Position numbers and translations under genes: made by a program | The notes under the pieces: model-generated | Told to the model about the DNA's origin: nothing | What the model saw: the letters and a program-made list of their open reading frames with translations, nothing else | The model's database searches: none | Source of the DNA: CAZMCH01 sp964564735 | GTDB lineage: Bacteria; Poribacteria; DTPJ01 | Direction: 5' to 3' | DNA: 35,562 nucleotides | Assembly (NCBI GenBank): GCA_964564735.1 | Contig: CAZMCH010000040.1 | Location: 1 to 35,562 of the forward strand | Shown here: piece by piece, positions 17,448-25,966 of the stretch | Layout: each line of letters opens with the position of its first letter | Position numbering within the stretch: the stretch's first letter is position 1

Positions 17448-17511
17448 TAAATGATTTATAGCATTTTTGAACGATTATGATATAGAATATATTCGTGGAG
17501 GAAATTAAAAA

Positions 17512-18933
17512 ATGGGAGAAACAATAACCATCTCGCCGGTAACACGTATTGAAGGACATGCGAAGGTTTTTATCCAGCTTAACGGCGATGGTAAAGTCGA
17601 GAATTCATACTTTCAGGTCAATCAGTTCAGGGGATTTGAGAAATTCTGTGAAGGGCGAATGTTCTTTGAAATGCCAATAATTACACCTCGAGTCTGTGGT
17701 ATATGCCCTGTTACTCATCATCTTGCTGCTGCCAAAGCTTGCGACGAAATAATTGGAGTAAAACCACCAAAAACAGCCTCAATGTTGAGAGAACTTATGC
17801 ACATGGGACAGATAGTTCAATCCCACGCACTTCATTTCTTTCATCTTGCAAGCCCTGACCTTTTATTTGGATTTGATGCTGATCCTGCCATCAGAAACGT
17901 AGCCGGGCTTATCGAAAAAGACCCAGAGCTTGCTGTCAAAGGCGTAAAACTTAGAAAGTTTGGTCAGCAGATAATAGAAAGATTGGGAGATAAAAGGGTC
18001 CATCCTAACTACGCAGTTTCTGGAGGTGTCAACAAAGCACTTTCAGTTAAAGAGCGTGATGAGATGCTTAACCAATATGATGAAATGATTGGCTATGCAC
18101 AGGTTGGTCTTGGTATAATCAGAGATTGGACGGAGCAAAATAAAGAAGTTATTGACAAGGGTGGAAAGTTCAAATCAGGATATATGGGGCTAGTTGGTAA
18201 GTGCGATACCCTTGAACTTTATGATGGTCTTGTTAAACTGGATGATAAAAACGGCAATGTGCTTGAGAGATTCAATGGCAAAGATTATCTTGATTACATA
18301 GGTGAACATACGCTAGACTGGTCATATCTGAAATCGCCATTCTACAAAAAGCTTGGCTATCCAGAGGGTGTTTATCGTGTTGGACCACTTGCACGTTTGA
18401 ATATAGCAGATATGATTTCAACACCGCTTGCAAATGAAGAATTGAAAAAATTTAAAGCATTGGCAAATGGTCCGGTTGAAGGCTCTTTACATTATCATTA
18501 TGCCAGAATGATCGAATGTGTATATGGTATGGAAAGGATCAAGCAGTTACTTAATGATCCAGAGATCACATCCACTGATATACGTGCTGAAGCAAAAGGA
18601 ATTACAGGTCATGGAGTTGGAGTAATAGAGGCTCCTCGTGGAACGGTCTTCCACGACTACCATTGCGATGAGACAGGCAAGCTAACCAAAGTCAATCTGA
18701 TTATTGCAACAGGACATAACAACTGGGCTATGAGTAAGGCTGTTGACACAGTTGCAAAAGAATATGTTGATGGCAAGAATCTTAAAGAAGGTATGCTCAA
18801 TAGAGTAGAAGCGGCTATAAGGTGCTATGACCCATGTTTATCTTGCTCGACTCATGCGGTTGGACAGATGCCAATTACAATCGATATTGTTGACATTAAT
18901 GGAAATGTTGTTTATCATCTCCAACGTGATTAA
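17512..18933 (+). CDS. hoxH: [NiFe]-hydrogenase large subunit, HoxH type (group 3)
   Basis: The 473-residue chain holds the NiFe site: RVCGICPVTHH (60-70) with C62/C65, and DPCLSCSTH (440-448) with C442/C445. Twenty-five residues follow H448, so the enzyme is made as a precursor whose tail must be removed after nickel insertion; the protease encoded at 25030 is the obvious agent. The L2 text (DPCLSCSTHAVGQMP) is that of HoxH from cytoplasmic bidirectional hydrogenases. Reaction: reversible H2 oxidation. TGGAGG at 17494-17499 precedes the ATG. All metal-binding residues are intact. Confidence 0.96.
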   Translation: MGETITISPVTRIEGHAKVFIQLNGDGKVENSYFQVNQFRGFEKFCEGRMFFEMPIITPRVCGICPVTHHLAAAKACDEIIGVKPPKTASMLRELMHMGQIVQSHALHFFHLASPDLLFGFDADPAIRNVAGLIEKDPELAVKGVKLRKFGQQIIERLGDKRVHPNYAVSGGVNKALSVKERDEMLNQYDEMIGYAQVGLGIIRDWTEQNKEVIDKGGKFKSGYMGLVGKCDTLELYDGLVKLDDKNGNVLERFNGKDYLDYIGEHTLDWSYLKSPFYKKLGYPEGVYRVGPLARLNIADMISTPLANEELKKFKALANGPVEGSLHYHYARMIECVYGMERIKQLLNDPEITSTDIRAEAKGITGHGVGVIEAPRGTVFHDYHCDETGKLTKVNLIIATGHNNWAMSKAVDTVAKEYVDGKNLKEGMLNRVEAAIRCYDPCLSCSTHAVGQMPITIDIVDINGNVVYHLQRD

Positions 18934-18982
18934 TTTATAAAGTGCTGAATTTTACATCAGCATCATACAAGTTACGTTTGTG

Positions 18983-19028
18983 GAATTCATATCAAGGCAG
19001 GATTAAAAAACTGCCTTTCTTTGAATTC
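18983..19028 (+). terminator. Imperfect hairpin after hoxH, possible terminator
   Basis: AAGGCAG (18994-19000) pairs with CTGCCTT (19011-19017), and the stem extends imperfectly outwards to GAATTC on both sides (18983-19028). Only a short T-rich stretch (TTTCTTT, 19015-19021) overlaps the right arm. It may end or attenuate transcription between the structural genes and hypA. Confidence 0.4.
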
Positions 19029-19306
19029 ATAGCGAGTAATTCCATTTTCAGTTTGAAATAGGACTCATAAGAAAGTGATGTGCCACTGGCAGTTTATCTC
19101 CCAATGCGATCCATAAGCCAACCAAAGTTCACTCCACTTTGTGACGCTCTTTAATGTTGATTCTTGCTGATCCAATGATACATAAATGCTATGGCAATTA
19201 GTCCTTTTATGTTTCGACAATTCAGCTTGATGACTAGAACTAGCTTCTCCTCCTTGTTCAGTATAACAAATCGTTATGTAATATTTGAAATGGAAATTGG
19301 TATAAT
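19029..19306. other. Spacer between hoxH and hypA with no recognised gene
   Basis: About 280 bases without a plus-strand frame or a convincing RNA. On the minus strand several fairly long open stretches exist in different frames (for example about 65 codons ending at 19072-19074), protein-like in places but broken by stops. This might be the remains of a gene; I could not name it. Confidence 0.35.
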
Positions 19307-19648
19307 ATGCACGAGATAGCCATTGTTGAAAGCATAATTGATATTGTAAGTACAGAGATGAAAAAGCATAATATGACCAAATTAGAGACCATAAAACTTA
19401 GAATTGGAGAGATGAGCAATATTATGCTAGATGCTCTTGTATTTAGTTTTGATGTATTAAGCAAAGAGACACCGTTAGAAGGCGCCAAGCTAATTATTGA
19501 AACTGTTCTAATAAAATTTCGTTGCAAAGATTGTAAAATAGAGTTTACTATTAAAGATACATTTGGGATATGTCCAGAATGTAACGGAATCAATTGTGAA
19601 ATTATTTCTGGAAAAGAATTGGAAATAGCTGAACTTAATGGTTCGTGA
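19307..19648 (+). CDS. hypA: Hydrogenase nickel-insertion protein HypA
   Basis: The 113-residue protein begins MHE, with H2 the nickel ligand, and has the zinc site C73-x2-C76 (FRCKDC) and C89-x2-C92 (ICPECN). With HypB it delivers nickel to the HoxH precursor after HypE/HypF/HypC/HypD have built the iron ligands. Length is typical. The ribosome-binding site is weak (a GGAAATTGG stretch upstream of the ATG). It is separated from hoxH by 373 bases, but from hypB by only 72, so it opens the maturation block. Confidence 0.95.
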   Translation: MHEIAIVESIIDIVSTEMKKHNMTKLETIKLRIGEMSNIMLDALVFSFDVLSKETPLEGAKLIIETVLIKFRCKDCKIEFTIKDTFGICPECNGINCEIISGKELEIAELNGS

Positions 19649-19720
19649 TCGTAAAAAATGCCATTCTAATATGGCTATGGAAAATCCTATTTTTTGACAA
19701 TTGCATATCGGAGGGTATTG

Positions 19721-20380
19721 ATGAAAGTACCATTAGTTACAAACATACTCAAAGCAAATGATGTAATCGCCGATCAGAACAAAAGGCTTTTTTCTGATAA
19801 AAATATCCTTGCTATCAATGTTATAAGCTCACCTGGAGCAGGAAAAACGACACTAATCGAAAATACCATAAAAGCTCTGAAAGATGATTTAACAATCGCT
19901 GTGGTTGAGGGTGATATACAATCTACTTATGATGCTGACAAAATATCTGAGACCGGCGCACAGGTAGTCCAGATTAATACAGGTGGTGGATGTCATCTTG
20001 ATGCAAATATGGTCAGTAATGCCCTCGCTAGACTAAATCTCGATCTTGTTGACTTGCTTATTATTGAGAACGTTGGTAATCTTGTTTGTCCAGCAGAATT
20101 TAATTTAGGCGAAAAATTCAAAGTCATGCTTTTAAGCGTGCCTGAAGGTGATGATAAACCGTTGAAATATCCTCTAGTGTTTCACGAATCAACAGCACTC
20201 TTGATAACAAAGATCGATCTCCTCCCTTTTGTTGATTGTGATGTGGAGAAGATAAAAAGCGAATCATTAAGGATTAATCCTGACCTAAGCATATTCGAGG
20301 TATCCTGCAAAACTGGAAAAGGTCTGTCAGACTGGTATAATTGGCTAAGAAGTAAGATAAAAGAGGTGGCAAATCCTTGA
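19721..20380 (+). CDS. hypB: Hydrogenase nickel GTPase HypB
   Basis: The 219-residue protein has the P-loop SSPGAGKTT (36-44), EGDIQ (63-67), the nickel-binding GGGCHLDA with C91/H92 and C123, and TKIDLLPF (163-170) for guanine specificity. It hydrolyses GTP to drive nickel transfer with HypA. The N-terminal CxxC or His-rich nickel-storage extension found in some HypB proteins is missing, so it is the short type. The start is ATG 19721, six bases after GGAGG (19710-19714); an upstream in-frame extension to 19694 has no ribosome site. Its stop overlaps the hypF start (TTGA, 20377-20380). Confidence 0.95.
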   Translation: MKVPLVTNILKANDVIADQNKRLFSDKNILAINVISSPGAGKTTLIENTIKALKDDLTIAVVEGDIQSTYDADKISETGAQVVQINTGGGCHLDANMVSNALARLNLDLVDLLIIENVGNLVCPAEFNLGEKFKVMLLSVPEGDDKPLKYPLVFHESTALLITKIDLLPFVDCDVEKIKSESLRINPDLSIFEVSCKTGKGLSDWYNWLRSKIKEVANP

Positions 20381-22644
20381 AATCCAGAGCAAGGCTTCTC
20401 GTTAAAGGTATAGTGCAAGGGGTGGGTTTCAGACCATTCATTTATAGTCTTGCCAAATTTTATTCGCTGAACGGATGGGTTCTAAATTCAACAGAAGGTG
20501 TAAGTATTGAAGTTGAAGGAGATAAGGATTCTCTTGATGAATTCGTCAATCAGATCCATGTCAAACTCCCACCACTTGCAGTAATTGACTCCATTGACAT
20601 AGAATACCTTTCCCCTGTAAACTATGATGGCTTCGTCATAAGACATAGCAAGGGCGACAAAAATAAATACATAAAAATATCCCCTGACATAGGTATTTGT
20701 GATGATTGCCTGACTGAGCTTTTTGATCCAGATGATCGACGTTACCGTTACCCATTCATAAACTGTACGAACTGTGGTCCGAGGTTTACCATAATCAAAG
20801 ATATTCCGTATGACAGAGAGAATACAACGATGCAGAACTTCAAAATGTGTCCTTTGTGTCAAGCGGAATATGATAATCCAATGAACAGAAGGTTTCACGC
20901 TCAACCTAATGCTTGCCATACCTGCGGTCCATCAGTTACACTTGAGAACTTATACGGAAAAATTGAATGTGAAGACCCCATCAATAAAGCTATTGAACTT
21001 ATAATTAATGGGAAGATCATTGCGGTAAAAGGTATAGGCGGATTCCATCTAGCCTGTGATGCAACCAATGATTCTGCTGTAAAAACCCTGAGAGAACGTA
21101 AACATAGGACATTTAAGCCTTTCGCTATCATGTCGGCAAATCTGGAAAAGATAAAGGAATATTGTATTGTCAATGATGAAGAAAGCAAGTTTCTTCAATG
21201 CGTTCAGCGACCAATAGTACTATTGAAAAAACTAAATAGAAATCTAATTTCTGAATCAGTTGCGCCGAACAATAAATATATTGGTGTGATGCTTCCCTAT
21301 TCTCCGTTGCACTATGTTTTACTTGATAGTCCTTTGCTTGCGCTGGTGATGACGAGTGGTAACATCAGCGAAGAACCGATTGTTGTTGGTAATGATGAGG
21401 CGAAACATAAATTATCTAACCTAACAGATTACTTTCTTTTCCATAATCGTGATATTCAGATGAGATGCGACGACTCAGTTGCAAAGGTCTGGAATGGTTG
21501 TCAAATAATGCTTCGCCGCTCTCGTGGATACGCACCACATCCGCTTGATCTGGATTTCTCTATGAGAGAAATACTTGCCTGTGGAGGTGAGCTAAAAAAT
21601 ACCTTTTGCCTTACAAAAGATAATCATGCGTTCATCAGTCATCATATTGGTGATCTACAAAACATTGAAGCTTATAAATATTATCAGGATTCAATAGAGC
21701 ATTATAAAAAATTGTTTCGAATCAAACCAGAAGTGATAGCTTATGACCTACATCCTGACTATCTTTCAACGAGATATGCACTTGATCAGAAAGACATTAA
21801 GCTTGTCGGTGTGCAACATCATCATTCTCACATTGTCAGTAACATGGCTGAGAATGGTCTAGATGGAAAGGTTATCGGTGTAGCATGTGATGGCACTGGA
21901 TACGGGACAGATGGAGCTATCTGGGGTTGTGAGTTTATGATATTAGATCAAGCCAATTTTGAAAGACATGGACATCTGAAATACGTCCATCTACCCGGTG
22001 GTGATGTATCTACCAGAGAGCCTTATAGGATGGCTATTAGCTATCTATACTCGGTTTTTGGAGATAAATTTCTTGATATTAATTTACCTTTGCTGAATAG
22101 AATTGACAGCAAAAAAATAATTCTTATAAAACGTATGATTGAAAAGCAGATTAATACCCCTTTAACATCCAGTTGTGGAAGGCTTTTTGATGCAGTCTCA
22201 TCATTGATAAATGTTAGAGATGACGCAACTTACGAGGCACAGCCTGCAATAGAGCTTGAAATGATAGCAGAATCGAATATATCAGGCATTTATGGTTATA
22301 ATATAATATCTACTGAGGATAAATACATAATAAATTTGGATGATATGTTTCAAGAAATTATATCTGATCTGAACCATAAAGTCCCAAAAGGAATTATATC
22401 AGCAAAATTTCATAATACCGTCGCTGATTTTATTGTATCAATGTGTGAAAAGCTTAGATTAGAAAGTGGTATAAAGCGTGTGGTTCTTAGTGGTGGAACT
22501 TTTCAGAATACGTATCTTATATTAGAAGTCACCAGACGATTAGAGAAAAAGGGATTTATAACATACTTTCACAAAAGAGTTCCTACAAATGATGGTGGCA
22601 TATCGTTGGGTCAGGCAGTTGTGGCGAACTATTTGGAATGTTGA
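20377..22644 (+). CDS. hypF: Carbamoyltransferase HypF
   Basis: The 755-residue protein has all HypF domains: an N-terminal acylphosphatase domain (GIVQGVGFRPFIYSLA, 11-26), two zinc-finger pairs (C108/C111 with C130/C133; C158/C161 with C180/C183), a YrdC-like domain (about 200-380) and a Kae1-like domain (about 395-750) with QHHHSHIVSNMAENG and CDGTGYGTDG. It makes carbamoyl-AMP from carbamoyl phosphate and transfers the group to the HypE C-terminal cysteine, the source of the cyanide ligands. Translation starts at TTG 20377, which overlaps the hypB stop by four bases, implying coupling. Carbamoyl phosphate could come from CarAB, encoded at 30150-34631 in this window. Confidence 0.96.
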   Translation: MKSRARLLVKGIVQGVGFRPFIYSLAKFYSLNGWVLNSTEGVSIEVEGDKDSLDEFVNQIHVKLPPLAVIDSIDIEYLSPVNYDGFVIRHSKGDKNKYIKISPDIGICDDCLTELFDPDDRRYRYPFINCTNCGPRFTIIKDIPYDRENTTMQNFKMCPLCQAEYDNPMNRRFHAQPNACHTCGPSVTLENLYGKIECEDPINKAIELIINGKIIAVKGIGGFHLACDATNDSAVKTLRERKHRTFKPFAIMSANLEKIKEYCIVNDEESKFLQCVQRPIVLLKKLNRNLISESVAPNNKYIGVMLPYSPLHYVLLDSPLLALVMTSGNISEEPIVVGNDEAKHKLSNLTDYFLFHNRDIQMRCDDSVAKVWNGCQIMLRRSRGYAPHPLDLDFSMREILACGGELKNTFCLTKDNHAFISHHIGDLQNIEAYKYYQDSIEHYKKLFRIKPEVIAYDLHPDYLSTRYALDQKDIKLVGVQHHHSHIVSNMAENGLDGKVIGVACDGTGYGTDGAIWGCEFMILDQANFERHGHLKYVHLPGGDVSTREPYRMAISYLYSVFGDKFLDINLPLLNRIDSKKIILIKRMIEKQINTPLTSSCGRLFDAVSSLINVRDDATYEAQPAIELEMIAESNISGIYGYNIISTEDKYIINLDDMFQEIISDLNHKVPKGIISAKFHNTVADFIVSMCEKLRLESGIKRVVLSGGTFQNTYLILEVTRRLEKKGFITYFHKRVPTNDGGISLGQAVVANYLEC

Positions 22645-22678
22645 CAAAAGATTATGTAATACATAAAGGAATAATTAA

Positions 22679-22897
22679 ATGTGTTTAGCTGTACCGGCAA
22701 AAATAATAAGTATTGAAAATGATATGGCACAGGTAACGATATGCGGAGTAAAAAAGAAAGCAAGTATTCAGCTTGTTCCAGAAGCCAGAGTCGGTGATTA
22801 CATCCTATTACATGCTGGATTCGCTATTGAAGTGCTAAAAGAGAAAGAAGCATTGGAAACTTTAGAAATACTGGAGAAGATCGGTGAGATACCTTGA
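22679..22897 (+). CDS. hypC: Hydrogenase assembly chaperone HypC
   Basis: The 72-residue protein begins MCLAVPAKI, the HypC signature in which C2 (exposed after Met removal) binds the Fe(CN)2CO group, and H45 (LLHAGFAI) is the second conserved ligand. It shuttles iron between HypD and the HoxH precursor. Length is typical. AAAGGA at about 22667-22672 precedes the ATG. hypD begins inside its last codons (14-base overlap). No second HypC-like gene (HybG/HupF) is seen in the window. Confidence 0.96.
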   Translation: MCLAVPAKIISIENDMAQVTICGVKKKASIQLVPEARVGDYILLHAGFAIEVLKEKEALETLEILEKIGEIP

Positions 22898-23984
22898 CGA
22901 ATACAGAAATCCAGAATTATTAAAAAAGATTGTATCGAGTATTCAAGCTGAATCAACCAAAGAAGTAAGATTGATGGAGGTTTGCGGAACTCATACTGTT
23001 GCTATATTTAGAAGTGGAATCAAGAATATTTTACCTAAAAACATATCTTTGATTTCCGGACCCGGTTGTCCTGTGTGCGTAACACCGAATCTGGATATTG
23101 ATACAGCGATTGAAATTGCGAAATTAGATGATGTTATATTTACGACTTTTGGTGATATGATTAGAGTGCCGGGGTCTTTTTCAAATCTGGAAAATGAAAG
23201 AGCTAATGGCGCTGACATCAGAGTTGTTTATTCTTCTTTGGATGCTCTCAATATTGCCAATCATAATCCCGATAGGAAAGCTGTATTTTTCGGTATAGGA
23301 TTTGAAACAACATCCCCAACTATCGCAAGTGCAATTCTATCGGCACAAAATAAAGGTGTAAGGAATTTCTTTGTATTGTCATCTCATAAATTGATACCAC
23401 CTGCTATGAAGATGCTTCTTGAGGCTGGAGAAGTTAAGATTGATGGTTTTATCTGCCCTGGTCATGTCAGCACGATAATTGGGTCTAAGGTTTACGACTT
23501 TATCGCTCAAGAATATAATGTTCCCTGTGTAATTACAGGATTTGAACCTATTGACATATTACAGGCAATTTTAATGTTGATTCGCCAAATAAATGACGGT
23601 AAACCAAAAGTGGAGATTGGCTATAGTAGGGCTGTGCGACCAGAAGGGAACATTACTGCGCTAAATATACTCAATGATGTTTTTGACATAAGCGATGCAA
23701 AATGGAGAGGATTTGGTATTGTTCCGTCAAGTGGATTGACAATTAAAGACAAGTATTGTCAATTTGATGCTAAGAAAGTCTTTGTTGTAAATGTCGAACC
23801 AGAAAACGAACCCGAAGGTTGTTTGTGTGGTGAGGTATTGCGAGGAGTGAAAACACCTATTGAATGCGCTTTTTTTGCCAATTCCTGCACGCCAGACAAC
23901 CCTATTGGACCCTGCATGGTCTCATCAGAAGGTACTTGCTCATCATATTTTAAATACGGCAAATATAGTTTACATATTCCATAA
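22884..23984 (+). CDS. hypD: Hydrogenase maturation iron-sulfur protein HypD
   Basis: The 366-residue protein has the HypD motifs C34 in EVCGTH (32-37), GPGCPVC (59-65; C62 and C65), FICPGHVS and the C-terminal cysteine group of the 4Fe-4S cluster (CAFFANSC, GPCMVSSEGTC). It is the scaffold on which the Fe(CN)2CO moiety is assembled with HypC, accepting cyanide from HypE. The start is GTG 22884, within the end of hypC and after GGAGAAGA at 22873-22880; MRYLDEYRNP is the expected N-terminus. Overlap with hypC points to coupled translation and matched amounts of the two partners. Confidence 0.96.
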   Translation: MRYLDEYRNPELLKKIVSSIQAESTKEVRLMEVCGTHTVAIFRSGIKNILPKNISLISGPGCPVCVTPNLDIDTAIEIAKLDDVIFTTFGDMIRVPGSFSNLENERANGADIRVVYSSLDALNIANHNPDRKAVFFGIGFETTSPTIASAILSAQNKGVRNFFVLSSHKLIPPAMKMLLEAGEVKIDGFICPGHVSTIIGSKVYDFIAQEYNVPCVITGFEPIDILQAILMLIRQINDGKPKVEIGYSRAVRPEGNITALNILNDVFDISDAKWRGFGIVPSSGLTIKDKYCQFDAKKVFVVNVEPENEPEGCLCGEVLRGVKTPIECAFFANSCTPDNPIGPCMVSSEGTCSSYFKYGKYSLHIP

Positions 23985-23997
23985 GGAAAATTTAAGA

Positions 23998-25005
23998 TTG
24001 AAAAGTGATAAAATTTTGCTCTCACATGGCAGTGGTGGTAAAGCATCACACGAACTTATAAGCAACCTTTTTCTGCCTGCTTTCAATAATCCAGTTCTGG
24101 ACCAATTAAATGATCAAGCTGTTCTGCAAGTCGGTGATGTAAGAATCGCATACACGACTGATTCATACATAATTGATCCGATATTTTTCCCCGGTGGTGA
24201 TATTGGAAAGCTTGCTATATGCGGAACAGTAAACGATCTAGCAATGTGCGGAGCAAGACCATTTTGTTTAAGTGCTAGTTTTATCATAGAAGAAGGTTTT
24301 CCTATGAATGACTTGCAAAAAATTATTACATCTATGGGTGAAATTGCTGATGAAGTTGGAGTCAAGATCGTTACTGGTGACACAAAGGTTGCCAATAAAG
24401 GTTACTTAGACAAAATATTTATTAATACATCAGGTATCGGGATTGTAGACAAAGGCATAAATATATCTGGAAATAACGCAAAAATTGGCGATACTGTTAT
24501 TATTAGCGGGACTATTGGCAATCACGGGTTGGCTGTTCTGTCAAAGAGGGAGGGATTTGAATTTGATTCACCTATTGTTAGCGACTGCGCACCGTTAAAT
24601 TCTTTGGTTATGGATATGCTTTCTGTAAGCTGTAATATTAGATGTCTTCGAGACCCTACCAGAGGTGGTTTAGCTACTACGCTAAATGAGATTGCAATAC
24701 AATCTAATGTCTGTATAATTATTGATGAAGTGAATATTCCTATCAATGAATCAGTAAAAGGTGCATGTGAGTTGTTGGGATATGATCCGCTTTACATTGC
24801 AAACGAAGGTATTTTGGTAGCAATTGTGCCTACTGATGAAGCATATAATATTCTAAAAAAAATGAGAGAAAACAAATATGGTCAGGATGCTCAAATAATC
24901 GGGAAAGTTATAGCAGAACCTAATAAAGTGCTTCTAAAAACTGCTTTAGGAACAACAAGGATAGTTGATATGTTGTCTGGAGAATTACTGCCAAGGATCT
25001 GCTAG
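23998..25005 (+). CDS. hypE: Hydrogenase maturation protein HypE
   Basis: The protein (335 aa from this start) has the AIR-synthase-like fold: LLSHGSGGKASHELI (7-21), TTDSYIIDPIFFPGGDIG, CLRDPTRGGLATTLNE and the C-terminal PRIC, whose last Cys is carbamoylated by HypF and dehydrated to thiocyanate with ATP. The frame is open upstream into hypD, but homologues begin just before the HGSGG motif. TTG 23998, nine bases after AAGGAA (23983-23988), is therefore chosen. That puts the start 13 bases after the hypD stop. No key residue is missing. Confidence 0.94.
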   Translation: MKSDKILLSHGSGGKASHELISNLFLPAFNNPVLDQLNDQAVLQVGDVRIAYTTDSYIIDPIFFPGGDIGKLAICGTVNDLAMCGARPFCLSASFIIEEGFPMNDLQKIITSMGEIADEVGVKIVTGDTKVANKGYLDKIFINTSGIGIVDKGINISGNNAKIGDTVIISGTIGNHGLAVLSKREGFEFDSPIVSDCAPLNSLVMDMLSVSCNIRCLRDPTRGGLATTLNEIAIQSNVCIIIDEVNIPINESVKGACELLGYDPLYIANEGILVAIVPTDEAYNILKKMRENKYGQDAQIIGKVIAEPNKVLLKTALGTTRIVDMLSGELLPRIC

Positions 25006-25029
25006 AATTTAAGTTTGGAGTTTAACGGT

Positions 25030-25470
25030 ATGAAATCTATTCTACTAATTGGATATGGAAACTCAACACGCATGGATGATGGTGTTGGATGGTACATTGC
25101 TAATAAGATCGAGGAAAATTTCAGCAATCTCGTTGATGTTATTAAAGCATATCAGCTTACTGTTGAGATGGTAGATGACATCAAAGATCGTGATTTAGTT
25201 ATCTTCGTCGATGCCCATATAAGCAATGAAAATGACTGGTTCAGATCAGAGGAAATTAAGCCTGATTCCAGTCTCGGTCTGATTACTCATGTTATAAAGC
25301 CATCAAATCTTCTTGCCTTCTGTGAAAACCTTTACCATAGACATCCGAAGGCTTATTTATATTCCGTAAAAGGTGTAGAATTTGATTTTGGAGAAGAATT
25401 ATCAGAGCAAACCCGAAAGTTAGCAGATGAAGCCATTCAAAAAATAGTAAAAGGAATAATTAGACTTTAA
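25030..25470 (+). CDS. hoxW: Hydrogenase maturation endopeptidase (HoxW/HycI type)
   Basis: The 146-residue protein has IGYGNSTRMDDGVG (7-20) and the metal-sensing residues expected from HybD/HycI: D16/D17, D61 (FVDAH) and H87 (THVIKP). It removes the 25-residue C-terminal tail of HoxH once nickel is in place. ATG 25030 lies ten bases after GGAG (25016-25019); the earlier in-frame TTG 25015 overlaps that site and is less likely. This is the last gene of the hydrogenase locus, and its stop overlaps the end of a broken ROK gene on the other strand. Confidence 0.93.
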   Translation: MKSILLIGYGNSTRMDDGVGWYIANKIEENFSNLVDVIKAYQLTVEMVDDIKDRDLVIFVDAHISNENDWFRSEEIKPDSSLGLITHVIKPSNLLAFCENLYHRHPKAYLYSVKGVEFDFGEELSEQTRKLADEAIQKIVKGIIRL

Positions 25471-25792
25471 CTGTGTATCATGCCATTAATATATCGATTT
25501 ATTCCACTGCTAAGGTCAAAAGCAAAGAGTGTTCCTTTTGTCCATGTGCCAAAAATCCTTTCGCCATCTGATGCGATATTTGCATCGTTATCAGCAGACA
25601 CCTTTGTCTTGGGAAATTTATCTCTCAAATTTTTTATTGCGTTTCCTAAATCTTCTATAAATATCTCTGGGTTTTCGTCTGTCTTAAAAATATCAATCTC
25701 ACTCTTAAGTAATCCATCACGACCAACGCTTGCTATCTTGGCTACTCCAGCACCAAGATTAACACCAATAACTTCGTCTTATTATTTGCCAT
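25467..25792 (-). pseudogene. Truncated and frameshifted ROK-family sugar kinase/repressor remnant
   Basis: Read on the minus strand, AAGGAG precedes an ATG (25790-25792) encoding MANNKTK. After a shift of frame near 25776 one open frame runs from 25775 to TAA at 25467-25469. It begins EVIGVNLGAGVAKIASVG, which matches the ROK opening (normally IGVDLGGTK), and later has SADNDANIASDGE, matching the ROK NDANAAALGE motif, then DLSSGINRYINGMI in place of LGTGIGGGIIxxG. About 60 residues normally between these parts and about 180 after them are missing, so two deletions plus a frameshift have destroyed it. The open plus-strand frame over the same bases is its shadow. This is a clear relic. Confidence 0.75.
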
Positions 25793-25878
25793 TTTTTTGC
25801 TCCTTAAAAATAATTTCATATAATATCATGATTAAACATATATCATGACACTAACACATTAATTTTGATTTTTCTATC

Positions 25879-25907
25879 TTGTTTATAAGAAATTTCTATG
25901 ATAATAT
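25879..25907 (+). promoter_or_regulatory. Possible promoter of the oxidoreductase-GH2 gene group
   Basis: TTGTTT (25879-25884), a 17-base spacer and TAATAT (25902-25907) lie about 60 bases before ATG 25967, in an otherwise empty AT-rich stretch. Moderate match only. Confidence 0.35.
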
Positions 25908-25966
25908 TTCGAAAACATAACAAAATCTGGATATTACTTCATTTTCAATTACAAAAGGGGATATAT

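Noticed and set aside
19284..19306. TTGAAA and TATAAT just before hypA as a promoter
   Set aside because: Only 11 bases separate the two boxes, and TATAAT abuts the start codon.
25480..25848. Plus-strand frame of 122 codons after the hydrogenase protease
   Set aside because: No ribosome site and low-complexity Ser/Leu/Pro-rich product; the complementary strand carries ROK motifs, so this is its shadow.
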